A stretch of 21,996 bases of DNA from Chara braunii. Its lineage: Eukaryota > Streptophyta > Charophyceae > Charales > Characeae. The notes below the pieces were generated by a model. The model had not been told where the DNA came from. It did not search any database and saw only the letters and a program-made list of their open reading frames with translations. A program made the translations under genes and the position numbers. Each line of letters starts with the position of its first letter. The stretch's first letter is position 1. Where the stretch lies: assembly GCA_003427395.1 (NCBI GenBank), contig BFEA01000592.1, positions 175,627 to 197,622 of the forward strand, read 5' to 3'. Positions 1 through 8,805 of the stretch are shown here, piece by piece.

Positions 1-52
<52 letters not shown>
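1..52. repeat. (AT)26 microsatellite
   Basis: An uninterrupted AT dinucleotide run begins at the first base of the window, so it may continue beyond it. Confidence 0.97.
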
Positions 53-55
<3 letters not shown>

Positions 56-966
56 AAGTCGTACGGGCCCTGACGTACGAGTAGCAGACGAGTAAGGTGT
101 TAAACTCGAACGAGGGCGAGTAGAAGTCCCAACATAGCGAATATATTTTTCACTAGATAGCAAATCCGGATATCCGGAAGACAATTTCTATCCTGAATTA
201 TGAGTCGCGATGAATTTTCTAGATTAATTCTCGATATGGAAAATCTGGCCCTGCGCCAAAAAAAATATTATACCGAAAAAAAATAATAATTAAAAAAGAG
301 TCTGGAAAAAAAGTATATTGTTCATATGAATGATACGAACAACTTTTAGCTAGAGGACATCTTTAATATCTCATTAGATATGAAGATAAAAAATAAAACA
401 CTAGAAGAAAATACTATTTGGATAAAAAATTATCGAACCAATTAATCATCCCCCCTCTAAACCTTTTTATTCCCTATCTTACCTCTTTTGAACCCTTCAA
501 TGCCCTATCAAGCTTTTAATGAAATAGGAACATAGTTTTAATATATTTTGCATGTGAAATATCCTTTTTTTTTTTTTTTTGCGGGGGGAGGGGTGGGGGG
601 GGGCTTTTTTTAATCATCCGGATTTCCGGATGATCCTACCCTCCGATCATCCGGACAGATAATCCGGCTAGATAACCTATGCTACCTAGGTTTTTCATAA
701 ATTTCGCCAGCAATCAAACCTTAAACCAAATATATTTTTCAATATCTGAACTTATAATCAAACATGATTTTTGTTCATATTTTCTTAAAAGATGCAAGTC
801 TCAATAAATTGAACTAATTAACCTTATGTAATACATGAAATTTTATTGACCTTATTCCACCACGGTTTAAGTTGTGGATCGTATTTCAACCATTTATAAT
901 TAACTACCCTCGTTTTTTGTCATGAACACTTATTACTTTATTTTTATTTTATTTGGGACAGTAACA
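53..966. other. AT-rich stretch without a gene
   Basis: I see no coding signal here. The stretch holds a TCCGGA-rich set of palindromes: a perfect 14-base palindrome at 165-178, a hairpin with 10-base arms at 613-622 and 625-634, and further TCCGG copies to about 668. It also holds a T16 run (565-580) followed by a G-rich block. The 3' part may be leader sequence of the retroelement that follows, but no boundary is visible. Confidence 0.5.
583..603 (+). other. G-run block, possible G-quadruplex
   Basis: Runs of six, four and nine G separated by single A and T bases directly follow a T16 run. The nine-G run can supply two G-tracts, so an intramolecular quadruplex is possible. Homopolymers like this are also prone to assembly error. 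Confidence 0.5.
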
Positions 967-2508
967 CCACTTTGATTGGCCATGCCCTTGTTTTGACGAT
1001 AATGCAGATTGGGAAAGGCACGGTTTCCATGTTATGACATGCATTGGGAATATTCCTGGGATCCTTCCGATCTCCTGGAATTCTAGAAATATTCCTATGG
1101 TGTCGCGAGTTGGGGGGATTGATGAACTTGCTCATGAACTTTTGCGATTAAGTAATCTCTGTCGTTCTGCAGTTTAGATTGATAGAGAGACTGTGCATGC
1201 CTGTTGGAACTTACTCGCTGGAGCTGCTCATGCACCGAATCCCGATGTCAATGGATGGGTGCGTAGACTGCGTGCGTTCCCTTGCGTGCCGATTGATAGG
1301 AATACTGCTTATACGTTTGTGATTTGCCCCCGATTGTATGTTCACTTCCTCATGATGACTTTCGAATGGAATAAATCCTTTTTGACTGTTGATGTTGAAT
1401 CTGCTGTCGTTTTGGCGTGTATGAAGGAAGCCTTTACCGGTGCTCGTCTGGATCGCATTGGTAAATGGAATTCCCGGGGGGGGTTTGGACATGTTTTTGT
1501 GCTGCCTAAGCACAAAGATTTGAGCAGATGGCGACCCATCTCCCCTGCCTTCTAGGAGCCAGCGAAGCTGGCCTCTTCGCTAGTAGCACGTGCACTCAAC
1601 TGTCTGCTCTTTGGCTTACATGCCTCATCTAACTTCAATCTCAAAGTCGTTGACTGTTTTAAGGACAGGTTGGGCAGAATGGGTAGAGCAGTGACCAGCT
1701 CGGGGAATGTGTTCGATATGCAGTCAACATCGTTTGATATTAAGGATATGTTTGTTTCCTTACCACAGGTAGATATTTTACAGGCAGTTGAATGGCTTGT
1801 TGACATCTATCCGAACCGGGGCTGCGTAGGGGTAACGGTGGCCAAGCGAGGGAGGGTTGTGTGTTGATTCGTTTATGGAAGATTCTTGATATGGTAGCTT
1901 TTGATCTCCGGTACACCTATACATGGTCTGCTGAAGTGCTCCTTAGGCAAGTAATTGGTGTTCCAATGGGGAAATCGACGAGTTGCTCTTTGGCTTGTAT
2001 TTTGTGTGCTCGGGCGGAGCACAAATTTCTTACTAGTTTAGGAACGGATAGGAGATTAGTCTTTGGATTCCGGATTGTGGATGATGTCACCATTTTTATC
2101 GCTAGGAGACTGAGAGATGGGGAGGAAAAAGCGCGGGGAATTTTTGTGGCCTTTCTGAAGTGTTATGGGGAGAATTTGAGATTAGTCAGAACCGATACGG
2201 CTGGCGGGTTGGATTGGGACTTTCCTGGGACACAGGTGCAAAGGATTGGGGTTGAGATTCGCACGGTAGTCATTGTTAAGAACGCCGAGCCGATTCAAAA
2301 ACATTGATGCCTCGTTTTTGGCTCCTTTCATGACGTTTGTTCCTTTGGATCGAAGAAAGCTAAGATCGGTGTTATCCTTGGTACGCTTTTTCAAATTCAT
2401 CGGTGGTCTTCTGATGGTTTTGGAAGGATGCAAACCTTCCTTTCCATTAGATCGGAGCTCCTGTTACGGGACTATCCTCCTAAGTTGATTGACTCTGTGT
2501 TTCGGTGA
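967..2508 (+). pseudogene. Broken Penelope-like reverse transcriptase
   Basis: This would be the RNA-directed DNA polymerase of a retroelement. Motifs appear in the correct order: a Cys/His-rich start (CPCFD near 981, HGFHVMTC near 1025), PIDRN (1289-1303) at the place of the Penelope DKG motif, LPKHKDLSRWRPI (1502-1540), motif A FDIKDMF (1733-1753), motif B GVPMGKSTS (about 1957-1983) and motif C IVDD (2074-2085) in place of YVDD. Frame 2 holds from about 967 to about 1860 with stops at 1175 and 1553. The reading then shifts to frame 1 and runs to a stop at 2506-2508, with one internal stop at 2305. Several stops plus a frameshift make it a dead copy. No GIY-YIG endonuclease is visible, as in endonuclease-lacking Penelope-like elements. 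The RT assignment is firm; the Penelope affinity is inferred from the DKG-like motif and motif spacing. Confidence 0.85.
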
Positions 2509-2672
2509 TTTGCTGTGACAGTCGACTCACCGGAGGTTGTAGTGGTATTTGCCCTAGGGGCTTGTCCTGTTCTTAAAGGGCTTGGGACGCCTTCCCAGGC
2601 TGGCCCCTAACACGACCTGTGCATCCTTCTGGGGGGTTTTCGACTATTCTTTTGATGGTCCGATGTGGTGAG
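2509..2672 (+). other. Probable 3' untranslated region of the RT element
   Basis: This sequence lies between the RT stop and the tandem repeat below. I see no ORF or motif in it and assign it by position only. Confidence 0.35.
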
Positions 2673-2845
2673 TACCACCCTTGCCTACCGGATCATACAT
2701 TGGCTTGGTTTTGGATGCACCCGTCTTCGGCTACTGTATCATACATTGGCTTTTTTGAATGCACCTACCTTCGCCTACCGTATCATACACTGGCTTTGGT
2801 TTTTTAGTGCACCCGCCTTTGGCTCCTGTATCATACATTTTGTTA
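2673..2845 (+). repeat. Four-unit 44-48 bp tandem repeat
   Basis: Units start near 2673, 2717, 2761 and 2809. Each has a GCACC-type start, a CTTYGSCTMC block, TATCATACATTGGCTT and a T/G-rich tail. The divergence between units shows age. Its position just past the RT suggests a 3' UTR satellite of that element. Confidence 0.85.
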
Positions 2846-3531
2846 GGTCGGCCCTACAGGCTGAACTACTGAGTTATTTCCCGCTTTTTATCTTGGTAGT
2901 TTTTTGACGGGCAGCACATCCGGTTTCATTAGTGGCCCTTGTTCGGCCTGGACCGGCTACGGTACCCATGTCAGACCAGCACTGGGCCCGTATGGATCCT
3001 GGCGGTTTGGAGGTACCATAATACGCCACGGTTTTTGTATAATTCCTCGGACGACGAGACCTCTGCCTCTCATTGTGTGGTAAGCGCATCGGTAGTGCAT
3101 CGTGCTTCGACAAGTTGGCCTTGCGTCAGGCTGCGATCGCTGCGTCTGGCAGTTTTCTAGGTTCCTGCTGCAATGCCTTTGCATCCGGTGGCGCTGATCG
3201 GTCCTCGGGAGCGAGTTGCGTGTTTTGTTTGTGCGTGTTTTTCTGGGTCTTTGTTTGTCTTCTGTGTGCTCTGTCTTTGGGTGCAGGCTGTAACTGTACC
3301 AGATTGACGAGTAACAATGGAAGCTGAAAGAACTGATCGGCTCTCTCTTCAGCCGTGCTTTACGTTCAACTATGGGCCATACATCCAGTTGCGAATTGGC
3401 TTCTCCTCACAAAGGCATGCGCGATATCACTGGAACTGTATCTTTGAGATTCGGTATTGAATAATATATATAGATGACAAGGCGTTGAAATGGTCATCTG
3501 GCGAGAGTCAAGTTGCTCGGGGTGTTTCCTT
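2846..3531. other. No recognisable gene
   Basis: This mixed-composition sequence lies between the tandem repeat and the hammerhead candidate. I found no conserved motif. It may be the inner part of a retroelement terminal repeat, but no second copy of it exists in the window to prove that. Confidence 0.4.
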
Positions 3532-3585
3532 CTAAGCCTCCTGATGAGTCTACTTACGGGTTAGACGAAAGGCGTAGAGGTGTGG
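3532..3585 (+). ncRNA. Candidate hammerhead ribozyme
   Basis: The conserved core is complete. CTGATGA lies at 3541-3547. Helix II is GTCTA/TAGAC (3548-3552 with 3562-3566), a perfect 5-bp stem with a 9-nt loop and the expected G10.1-C11.1 closing pair. GAA follows at 3567-3569. A15.1 at 3570 can pair with U16.1 at 3575, and position 17 is A3576, giving a permitted GUA cleavage triplet. Helix I is CCTC (3537-3540) with GAGG (3577-3580), plus a G-U pair and three more pairs (3534-3583, 3533-3584, 3532-3585) beyond one mismatch. Helix III is reduced to one pair, which is weak. It would be self-cleaving RNA of the retroelement. Chance cannot be excluded without a structure search. Confidence 0.6.
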
Positions 3586-3637
3586 CCGTGTGGTGGGGTG
3601 CAGTTGAGATGTGGCCGTGTGGTGGGTGCAGTTGTGA
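3581..3637 (+). repeat. Two-copy 29-bp tandem repeat
   Basis: Copies at 3581-3609 and 3610-3637 share TGTGGCCGTGTGGTGGG and TGCAGTTG. The first copy overlaps the 3' strand of hammerhead helix I. Confidence 0.85.
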
Positions 3638-4014
3638 ATGTGCACAGTCGATTGAGTGAGTTACTCAGTTGGTTGTGATTTTGGATCGAGGTGTGGACGG
3701 TTGATTGGAATGTTTGGGGATACAATCAATTGTTTCAGATTGATTGAATTTTGCTATTCGCCTGGACGGATTCCCGACATCTTTTTATAATCTTGACTCT
3801 TTAAGCGTGCGTGATGGAATGCTTGCCTTGGTGCATCTTTCGCTTCATTCTCATGCTGACAACTGTTTCGCCGAACAGCCTCTCATTTCATTTCATTTGA
3901 TCTTTGTTATCACATATCAATCTTATAATATTAATCGACTACTTACCTTAAATGTACCCTTTTAGAATCGGTCATCTAACTTATTAAAGATGGTTAAAAA
4001 ATGAGATTAATTGC
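3638..4014. other. No recognisable gene
   Basis: I see no coding or repeat signal. The sequence becomes AT-rich towards the hAT-like MITE. Confidence 0.4.
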
Positions 4015-4297
4015 ATTGGAACCTAGGCTACCAGAGTGGCCCGGGGTCACATGCCCGGCCGGGCCAAAAAAATAAAAATAAAAACATTATTTTTAATTTT
4101 TAATTTTTATTTTAATTTTTGTGAAGAATTTCGATTTAACCCTGATGCAAAAGTTGTTTAGTTCATTTTTCTGCATAACATTTTTTTTTTTTCGGATTTT
4201 TTGGTTTTTTTTTTTTTTTTTTTTTTTTGCTGGGACCTCCTTTCACAGGCTGGCCACGCGGGACCCGGGCGGCCCGGCTGGAAGCCTAGATTGGAAC
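4015..4297. mobile_element. hAT-like MITE with 8-bp target duplication
   Basis: A 267-bp element (4023-4289) starts with CTAGGCTACCAG and ends with its near-complement CTGGAAGCCTAG. GC-rich outer arms enclose an AT-rich core. ATTGGAAC flanks it on both sides (4015-4022, 4290-4297). An 8-bp duplication with short inverted repeats and no coding capacity fits a non-autonomous hAT element; P-type elements also make 8-bp duplications. The core (4121-4182, with TGCAAAAGTTGTT and TTTCTGCATAACA) recurs at 6424-6488 and inverted at about 6640-6715. Confidence 0.85.
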
Positions 4298-5512
4298 TGA
4301 GTGATTTATTCTAGTTCACTTGCATGCAAATGTGATGGTCATGTTCCACCCTCTTGTGGGAATAAGGTTAAAAGATGTAAAAAAATATTTTTTTAAAATA
4401 AAAAAAAACAAAGATGTATGATGCTCGACATAAACTTTTTGTTGGGTTTCTAACCCGTGAGTAACAATTAACTCGAACTCTTATAAGGTGATTTTTTATT
4501 AGGTCAATGACACTTAAAACTATAAACGAGCAAAACTGAGGATGAATATGTGAGTAACAATTAACTCCAACTCCTCTAAGTTGATTTTTTATTAGGTCAA
4601 TGACACTTAAAACTTTAAACGAGCAAAAGAGAGGATGAATATTATCTTACTAGTCAAATTAGCTTATGTACTTCTATAGGTTTGTTTTTCTAATAATAAA
4701 AAATGTAAAGCTCTGCAAAAATCTCGCGACGATAAATCTAAGGTTGTACATTTGGAGAACATAAATATTAAATAGCAATATATTTAGACTAAGGTAAATT
4801 GACCAGTATAAATATTCTGTTTAGATCAATATGGTTCATGAAGAGTTTGCTATTTATTAAAAAAATAATATTTTATATAAACAACTTGTGTCTAATTGAT
4901 AGTCTCGTAGCCATCCGGATGTCAGGACCAAGGCTTTTTATTCAACGTTTTTGTCAGAGTTCCGTGAATTTGGTCATCAATAAAATTTTATGAACTTCAT
5001 AAAAATTAAAACTTTAAAACTTAAGAAAAAAAAAATGTATTCATTTTTTTTTTAAATATACGTGTTATACAACATATCAATAAAAATAAGTTTTTCCTTA
5101 CAATTATTTTCAAATTTAAAACCAATTCTGAGTAAAATACAAAAAAAAATAATAATAATAATAAAAAATTGTAATGCACCCGAGCATTTCCGTTTTGACC
5201 TGGATCTCTGTACATATATATATCGAATAGCGTAAAGTTCGCCATAAATTCAGCCTGGCTACATGATTATTCCTATATAAAGGGTAATAATAATTCATAG
5301 TTAAAATTATTATACATGAAGTAGTATGCTCGTTAAAAGCCATAATTTCTTATTGAATTATGTCGCATATACAAACGTCACACAAACAACACGAATGTGT
5401 TTAGTGCTGACCTGCGTAGCATCTCGCTCAGGTTTGCTCATTACAGAGCCCGAAAATCGCCTGAAATCAACCGAGCTCAAACATTTTTACTTTTCTATTT
5501 TCTTTTGTTTTA
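4298..5512. other. AT-rich stretch without a gene
   Basis: Apart from the tandem duplication at 4457-4642, this is AT-rich sequence with short homopolymers. The open frames in it are short and low in complexity, and I recognise no protein. Confidence 0.4.
4457..4642. repeat. 93-bp tandem duplication
   Basis: Copies at 4457-4549 and 4550-4642 share GTGAGTAACAATTAACT, GATTTTTTATTAGGTCAATG and a GAGGATGAATAT end. They differ at only a few positions, so the duplication is fairly recent. Confidence 0.95.
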
Positions 5513-5634
5513 GAAGGTTACCAGAGTGGCCCAGATCCGTTAGTCCGGCCGAGCCAAAAAAAAAAAAAAAAAAGGAAAATAAAAATGTTTTTTTATCTTA
5601 AATTTTATTTATTTATTTATTTATTTTTGAATTT
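5513..5634. mobile_element. Left end of a hAT-like family member
   Basis: GGTTACCAGAGTGGCCC followed by CCGGCCGAGCC and an A-run matches the left terminus of the 4023-4289 element. The AT-rich interior stops at about 5634, where other sequence is inserted. A core fragment of the same family resumes at about 6408, so the two may be halves of one interrupted element. Confidence 0.65.
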
Positions 5635-5636
5635 AC

Positions 5637-5694
5637 ACCCCCGCCGGTAGTAGTGGTGCTGGTAAGAGCAGTCACCACTACTACCCGGGGAGAG
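5637..5694 (-). repeat. Hairpin element, copy 1
   Basis: A perfect 13-bp stem (GGTAGTAGTGGTG at 5646-5658, CACCACTACTACC at 5673-5685) carries an inner CTG/CAG stem and ends with GGGAGAGG. It is homologous to the hairpin at 14402-14458. An (ATTT)n run to its left would be its 3' tail read on the minus strand. I see no target duplication here. Confidence 0.75.
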
Positions 5695-5750
5695 GCTCCT
5701 TCTATTGGTGGGGAGCATCACCTGCTAGAAAGCGGGTCCAGCGTCCCATA
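5695..5750 (-). repeat. Dispersed hairpin motif, copy a
   Basis: A block running CTCCTTCTATTGGTGG to AGCGGGTCCAGCGTCC is shared with 8443-8495 and 12771-12822. It contains the 6-7-6 hairpin at 5724-5742, with one mismatch in this copy. The minus orientation is inferred from the poly(A)-like tails of related copies. Confidence 0.75.
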
Positions 5751-5842
5751 TACAAATTGTATTCAGAACGTCTCAGAGAAAAGTTGGAGAAAAACTAAGT
5801 AAAAAGCCTGCCAGCATTGATTACCCTGGAATAGGGGATTGA

Positions 5843-5936
5843 CTGAGCAGGTGCTCGAAAATGACTCTCAGAAAGTACTTGGAAGTAGCTTGCCTGCAGC
5901 CTGAGCAGGTTGTCGAAAACGAGTCTCAGAAAGTAA
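5843..5936. repeat. Two-copy repeat, 58-bp period
   Basis: CTGAGCAGGTGCTCGAAAA with ACTCTCAGAAAGTA at 5843-5878 recurs at 5901-5936 with minor changes. Confidence 0.85.
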
Positions 5937-6407
5937 AAGTACCCTGCCTACCCTCCTGTGAATTTGCGATAAAGGTGCACGTGTCGCCCAAAAAGCAAAT
6001 CTTTTGACCCTTGCTTCCCAAAGAAGCACCAGAAAGCCGGGTCTTTGGACGATAGTGTATTATCCCAAGGGATGATGTGACAGAGGATAATGCAGAGGAT
6101 AATGCGCGGGTTCAAGGAAGGGGGGGCCGGGTCAATCGGGAATCTCAGCAAGGGCGAGTAGGTGTGGAGGGAAGGGATCAGGAAAGTCCGTCGGAGGACG
6201 TAGGGGGAAGGAGGGTTCTATCGTTGTCCAGTCATTGAACAATAGTCGGTAATCTCGTGACTCTACCCTCTCCTGCTCTTGGATCCCTTCCTTTCTAACG
6301 CCGGTCCATTCCACTCTAGCTATCCAGCCTCCTTTAGCGCCTCCTAGCCAGTTGGAACAAAAGGCAGTGATGGCTCTTTCTATATCCTCTGTCATTTGTA
6401 GGAAATT
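5937..6407. other. No recognisable gene
   Basis: Unassigned sequence inside the interrupted hAT-like region. The open frames here encode no recognisable protein. Confidence 0.4.
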
Positions 6408-6490
6408 TATTTTAAATTTTAAATTTAGTAAAGAATTTCGATGTGGCCATGAAGCAAAAGTTGTTAAGTTTATTTTTCTGCATAACATAG
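6408..6490. mobile_element. Core fragment of the hAT-like family
   Basis: AAGAATTTCGATGTGGCC, GCAAAAGTTGTTAAGTTTA and TTTTTCTGCATAACA match the core of the 4023-4289 element in the same orientation. It is probably the continuation of the fragment at 5513-5634 beyond an insertion of about 770 bp. Confidence 0.7.
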
Positions 6491-6508
6491 TTTTTTTTTA
6501 AATTTTGT

Positions 6509-6838
6509 CCAGGCTACCAGCAGGGCCGCCCGGGTCACCCTATTCTCCCGGACGGCCCAGTCGTGCAAGGACCAAGGAAGGTCCTAGCAAAAAAAAAAAA
6601 AAAAAAAAAACCCAAAAAAATCTGAAAACAAACAATGTTTTGTAGAAAAATAAACGGAACTATTACAACATTTGCCTTAGGGTCACATCGAAATTCGTTG
6701 CCAAATTTAAAATAAAAAATAAAGTTTTTTTTTTTTTTTTTTTTTTCCCTTTTTGGCTGGGACCTTCTTATTAAGTCCTTGCACACCAGAGCCGCCTAGG
6801 AAAATAGGGTGAATCAGGCGGCCCGGCTGGTAGCCTAG
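6509..6838. mobile_element. hAT-like family member with long TIRs
   Basis: Imperfect terminal inverted repeats of about 85 bp start with AGGCTACCAGC at both ends and share GGGCCGCC, TCACCCTATT, TGCAAGGAC and GGTCC(T/C)AGC before an A-run. The inner core is inverted relative to the 4023-4289 element. The 8-bp flanks do not match each other, so the boundaries may have been rearranged. Confidence 0.75.
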
Positions 6839-7160
6839 TTAGTTTATATCTATAGGGGTTGGGGGCCTCCGGGGGGGGAGTAGGTCGGACAAGGAGGAGG
6901 ACATCGATGTAGAAGAAGAAGAGGGGGGAGGGTAGGAGGAGGAGGTGGAGGACGAAGGGAAGCAAACTCACCTGGCGCGGGCGGGTGATGGCGCATTGGT
7001 TGCGGCCATTGGGCATCGGAGTTCGGCAACGGCAACGCCGAACTCCGACGACAGCGGCGACAGGGCAGTGCAAAGTCCCGCGCGAGAGAGGGCCGCAGCG
7101 CCTCGAAATTCGAATTTGAAATTGGCCCGATCTGGGCCGTCGATCTCAAAGATCTAACTG
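6839..7160. other. GC-rich stretch with purine tract and hairpin
   Basis: GGA/GAA-rich purine sequence (about 6858-6962) leads into CpG-rich sequence. At 7016-7048 there is a perfect 12-bp stem around a 9-nt loop (arm TCGGAGTTCGGC). No convincing ORF is present. It could be the terminal region of a larger element or a first-exon remnant. Confidence 0.45.
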
Positions 7161-7840
7161 CCCAAATCAGAGCATTTTCATTTTCGATTTTTTAGGCCCT
7201 ACCGGTCTCGGAAACATTTTCCCTTCAGCCCCCCCGCTTCGCCCCTGCCCGCTTCTCACCCTTGCGGCACCCGATTCCCCATGGAAGCGCCCCTCCCAAT
7301 TTCCCCGCCGAACGCTCATCACGTTTCGAAGGCATCCCCATGTACAACTGTAGGGGATGTCGATTCCAGTGGCATGCCACGTAGGTTGATGACCGTGATG
7401 ATGACGGCCGACACCGGACACGGCGGACAGTCACTTCCATGCCACATAGCATGATCACCCTAGGGACCGATAGAGGGAGGAGTTGGTTGGCAGCAGGTCA
7501 GCCGGTACGCGCTCCAGAAGTCCAAACGCAATGAAAATGAGAAAAAAAAAAAAAAAACTTCCACACGGTTCACATTGCGGTGCCGTACGGAAAAGGCATC
7601 TCGAATGTCCGACTTTGGCAGGCCGAGTCCAGCCTCAAATACAACAACGAACTGGCACCGGTGCCACTCATGATTTCCCACTACCGGTACCTTTCAGAAA
7701 TAGGCTCGGAAGAATATGGCGCGCAGGGGGCGAGTCGGTTCGGGAAAAGAGGGTCAGGTGTACTGGTGGTTTAAAACAAGAGTCAATCAGAAATAGACCA
7801 TAAAGAGAGAACGAAATAGAAAGCAGATCTTCCAATATTG
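7161..7840. other. No recognisable gene
   Basis: Mixed-composition sequence with the 12-base palindrome GTGGCATGCCAC (7369-7380) and an A-run near 7541. GTACTGGTGGT at about 7759 recurs at the palindrome at 13005. Two overlapping open frames exist at 7483-7803 and 7580-7774, but I recognise neither. Confidence 0.4.
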
Positions 7841-7910
7841 ATAGCTTCTTTTACTTGGCTGAGGGTGCCCAACTTGAGGTGATTATATGAGCACCTATCT
7901 CAGTTTAGAC
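7841..7910. repeat. Direct repeat, copy 1 of 70 bp
   Basis: ATAGCTTCTTTTACTT, CAACTTGAGGTGATTATATG and AGCACCTATCTCAGTTTAG recur at 8361-8430 with only a few differences, offset 520 bp. Confidence 0.95.
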
Positions 7911-8076
7911 CCCCGCTGAAACTTTCGCATTTCGAAACTCACACCATGGCACTGGCGCCGAAAAAACGAGAAAACAAAAAGAAGGACGATAAGGAGAGTC
8001 AAAGAGAAAGAAACAGAGGCAGACATTAAGGGCAAGGGAGTAAACTTAAAGGTACAACAGCGAGAACAAGGGAAAA

Positions 8077-8365
8077 GTACTAAATTCGACCCACGGCAAA
8101 ACCTTTTGAGTTCGCTCCCAAACATGGCCACAAGTGTGGAAGAGCCTAAAAGAAACTTGCATGTCCTTTTTGCACCCTGGTTGCGCATGTAACTGCAGTG
8201 GGGCCTGAGGTGCAAAAATGGAAGCAATTTCCACTTAGAGTTTTTTCTTTAAGGCCCTACGGGGGTGCAAAAGTGACACGAAGGTTCGTTTTAGGCCCTT
8301 CCACACTTTTTTTCCCATTTGGAGGCGAACAAAAGAAAAGTTTTGCCACAGGGGGTATTTATAGC
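8077..8365. repeat. Imperfect inverted repeat (foldback)
   Basis: Arms of about 110 bp (8077-8190 and 8260-8365) share, in opposite orientation, GGCAAAAC, TTCGC-CTCC, AGTGTGGAAG, GCCTAAAA and TTTTGCACCC around a spacer of about 70 bp. The inverted similarity fades out to about 8050 and 8395, overlapping the direct repeat. It looks like a decayed foldback element or head-to-head insertions. Confidence 0.75.
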
Positions 8366-8430
8366 TTCTTTTACTTCGCTGAGTGTGCCCAACTTGAGGT
8401 GATTATATGAGCACCTATCTCAGTTTAGGC
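8361..8430. repeat. Direct repeat, copy 2 of 70 bp
   Basis: Partner of 7841-7910. It directly precedes another copy of the dispersed hairpin motif. Confidence 0.95.
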
Positions 8431-8442
8431 CCGATTATGAAG

Positions 8443-8495
8443 GCTCCATTCTATTGGTTGGAAGCAACACCTGCTGGAGACAGGGTCTAGTGCCC
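8443..8495 (-). repeat. Dispersed hairpin motif, copy b
   Basis: GCTCCATTCTATTGGTTGG and CACCTGCTGGA match 5695-5750 and 12771-12822. The hairpin at 8473-8491 is degraded (GCTGGA with TCTAGT). Confidence 0.7.
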
Positions 8496-8805
8496 TTTGT
8501 TTTCGAACTTCCTTGCCCCAGTCATATGAAATCACCCACTAGGTTCCCCCTTGTGCCTTCCCGAGTTTGATTCTCTATCCCTCTGTGTTGGCCCACGCTT
8601 TGGCGGTTCGGAGTTCGGCTGCTCTAGGCAGAGGGGGGGAAGTCTATCACCATAACCCTATGACCCCCATTGCAGGGGGAAAGGCTCAGTCTTGCTCACT
8701 GCTGCAGGGGGCCATTCCATCATCCCCATCTTGCACTCTGTCCTTCTACTGTCTTTTCACAGGGAACAAAGGTTCAAGATGAATCCATTACCAATTGTTA
8801 AACCA
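8496..8805. other. No recognisable gene
   Basis: I see nothing assignable. A 71-codon open frame at 8567-8782 shows no motif. Confidence 0.4.

Noticed and set aside
6771-7149. Pro-rich minus-strand open frames
   Set aside because: They arise from the purine tract read in opposite strand. Composition explains them.
7580-7774. 64-codon open frame that looks protein-like
   Set aside because: It is short, overlaps another frame of similar quality, and shows no recognisable domain.
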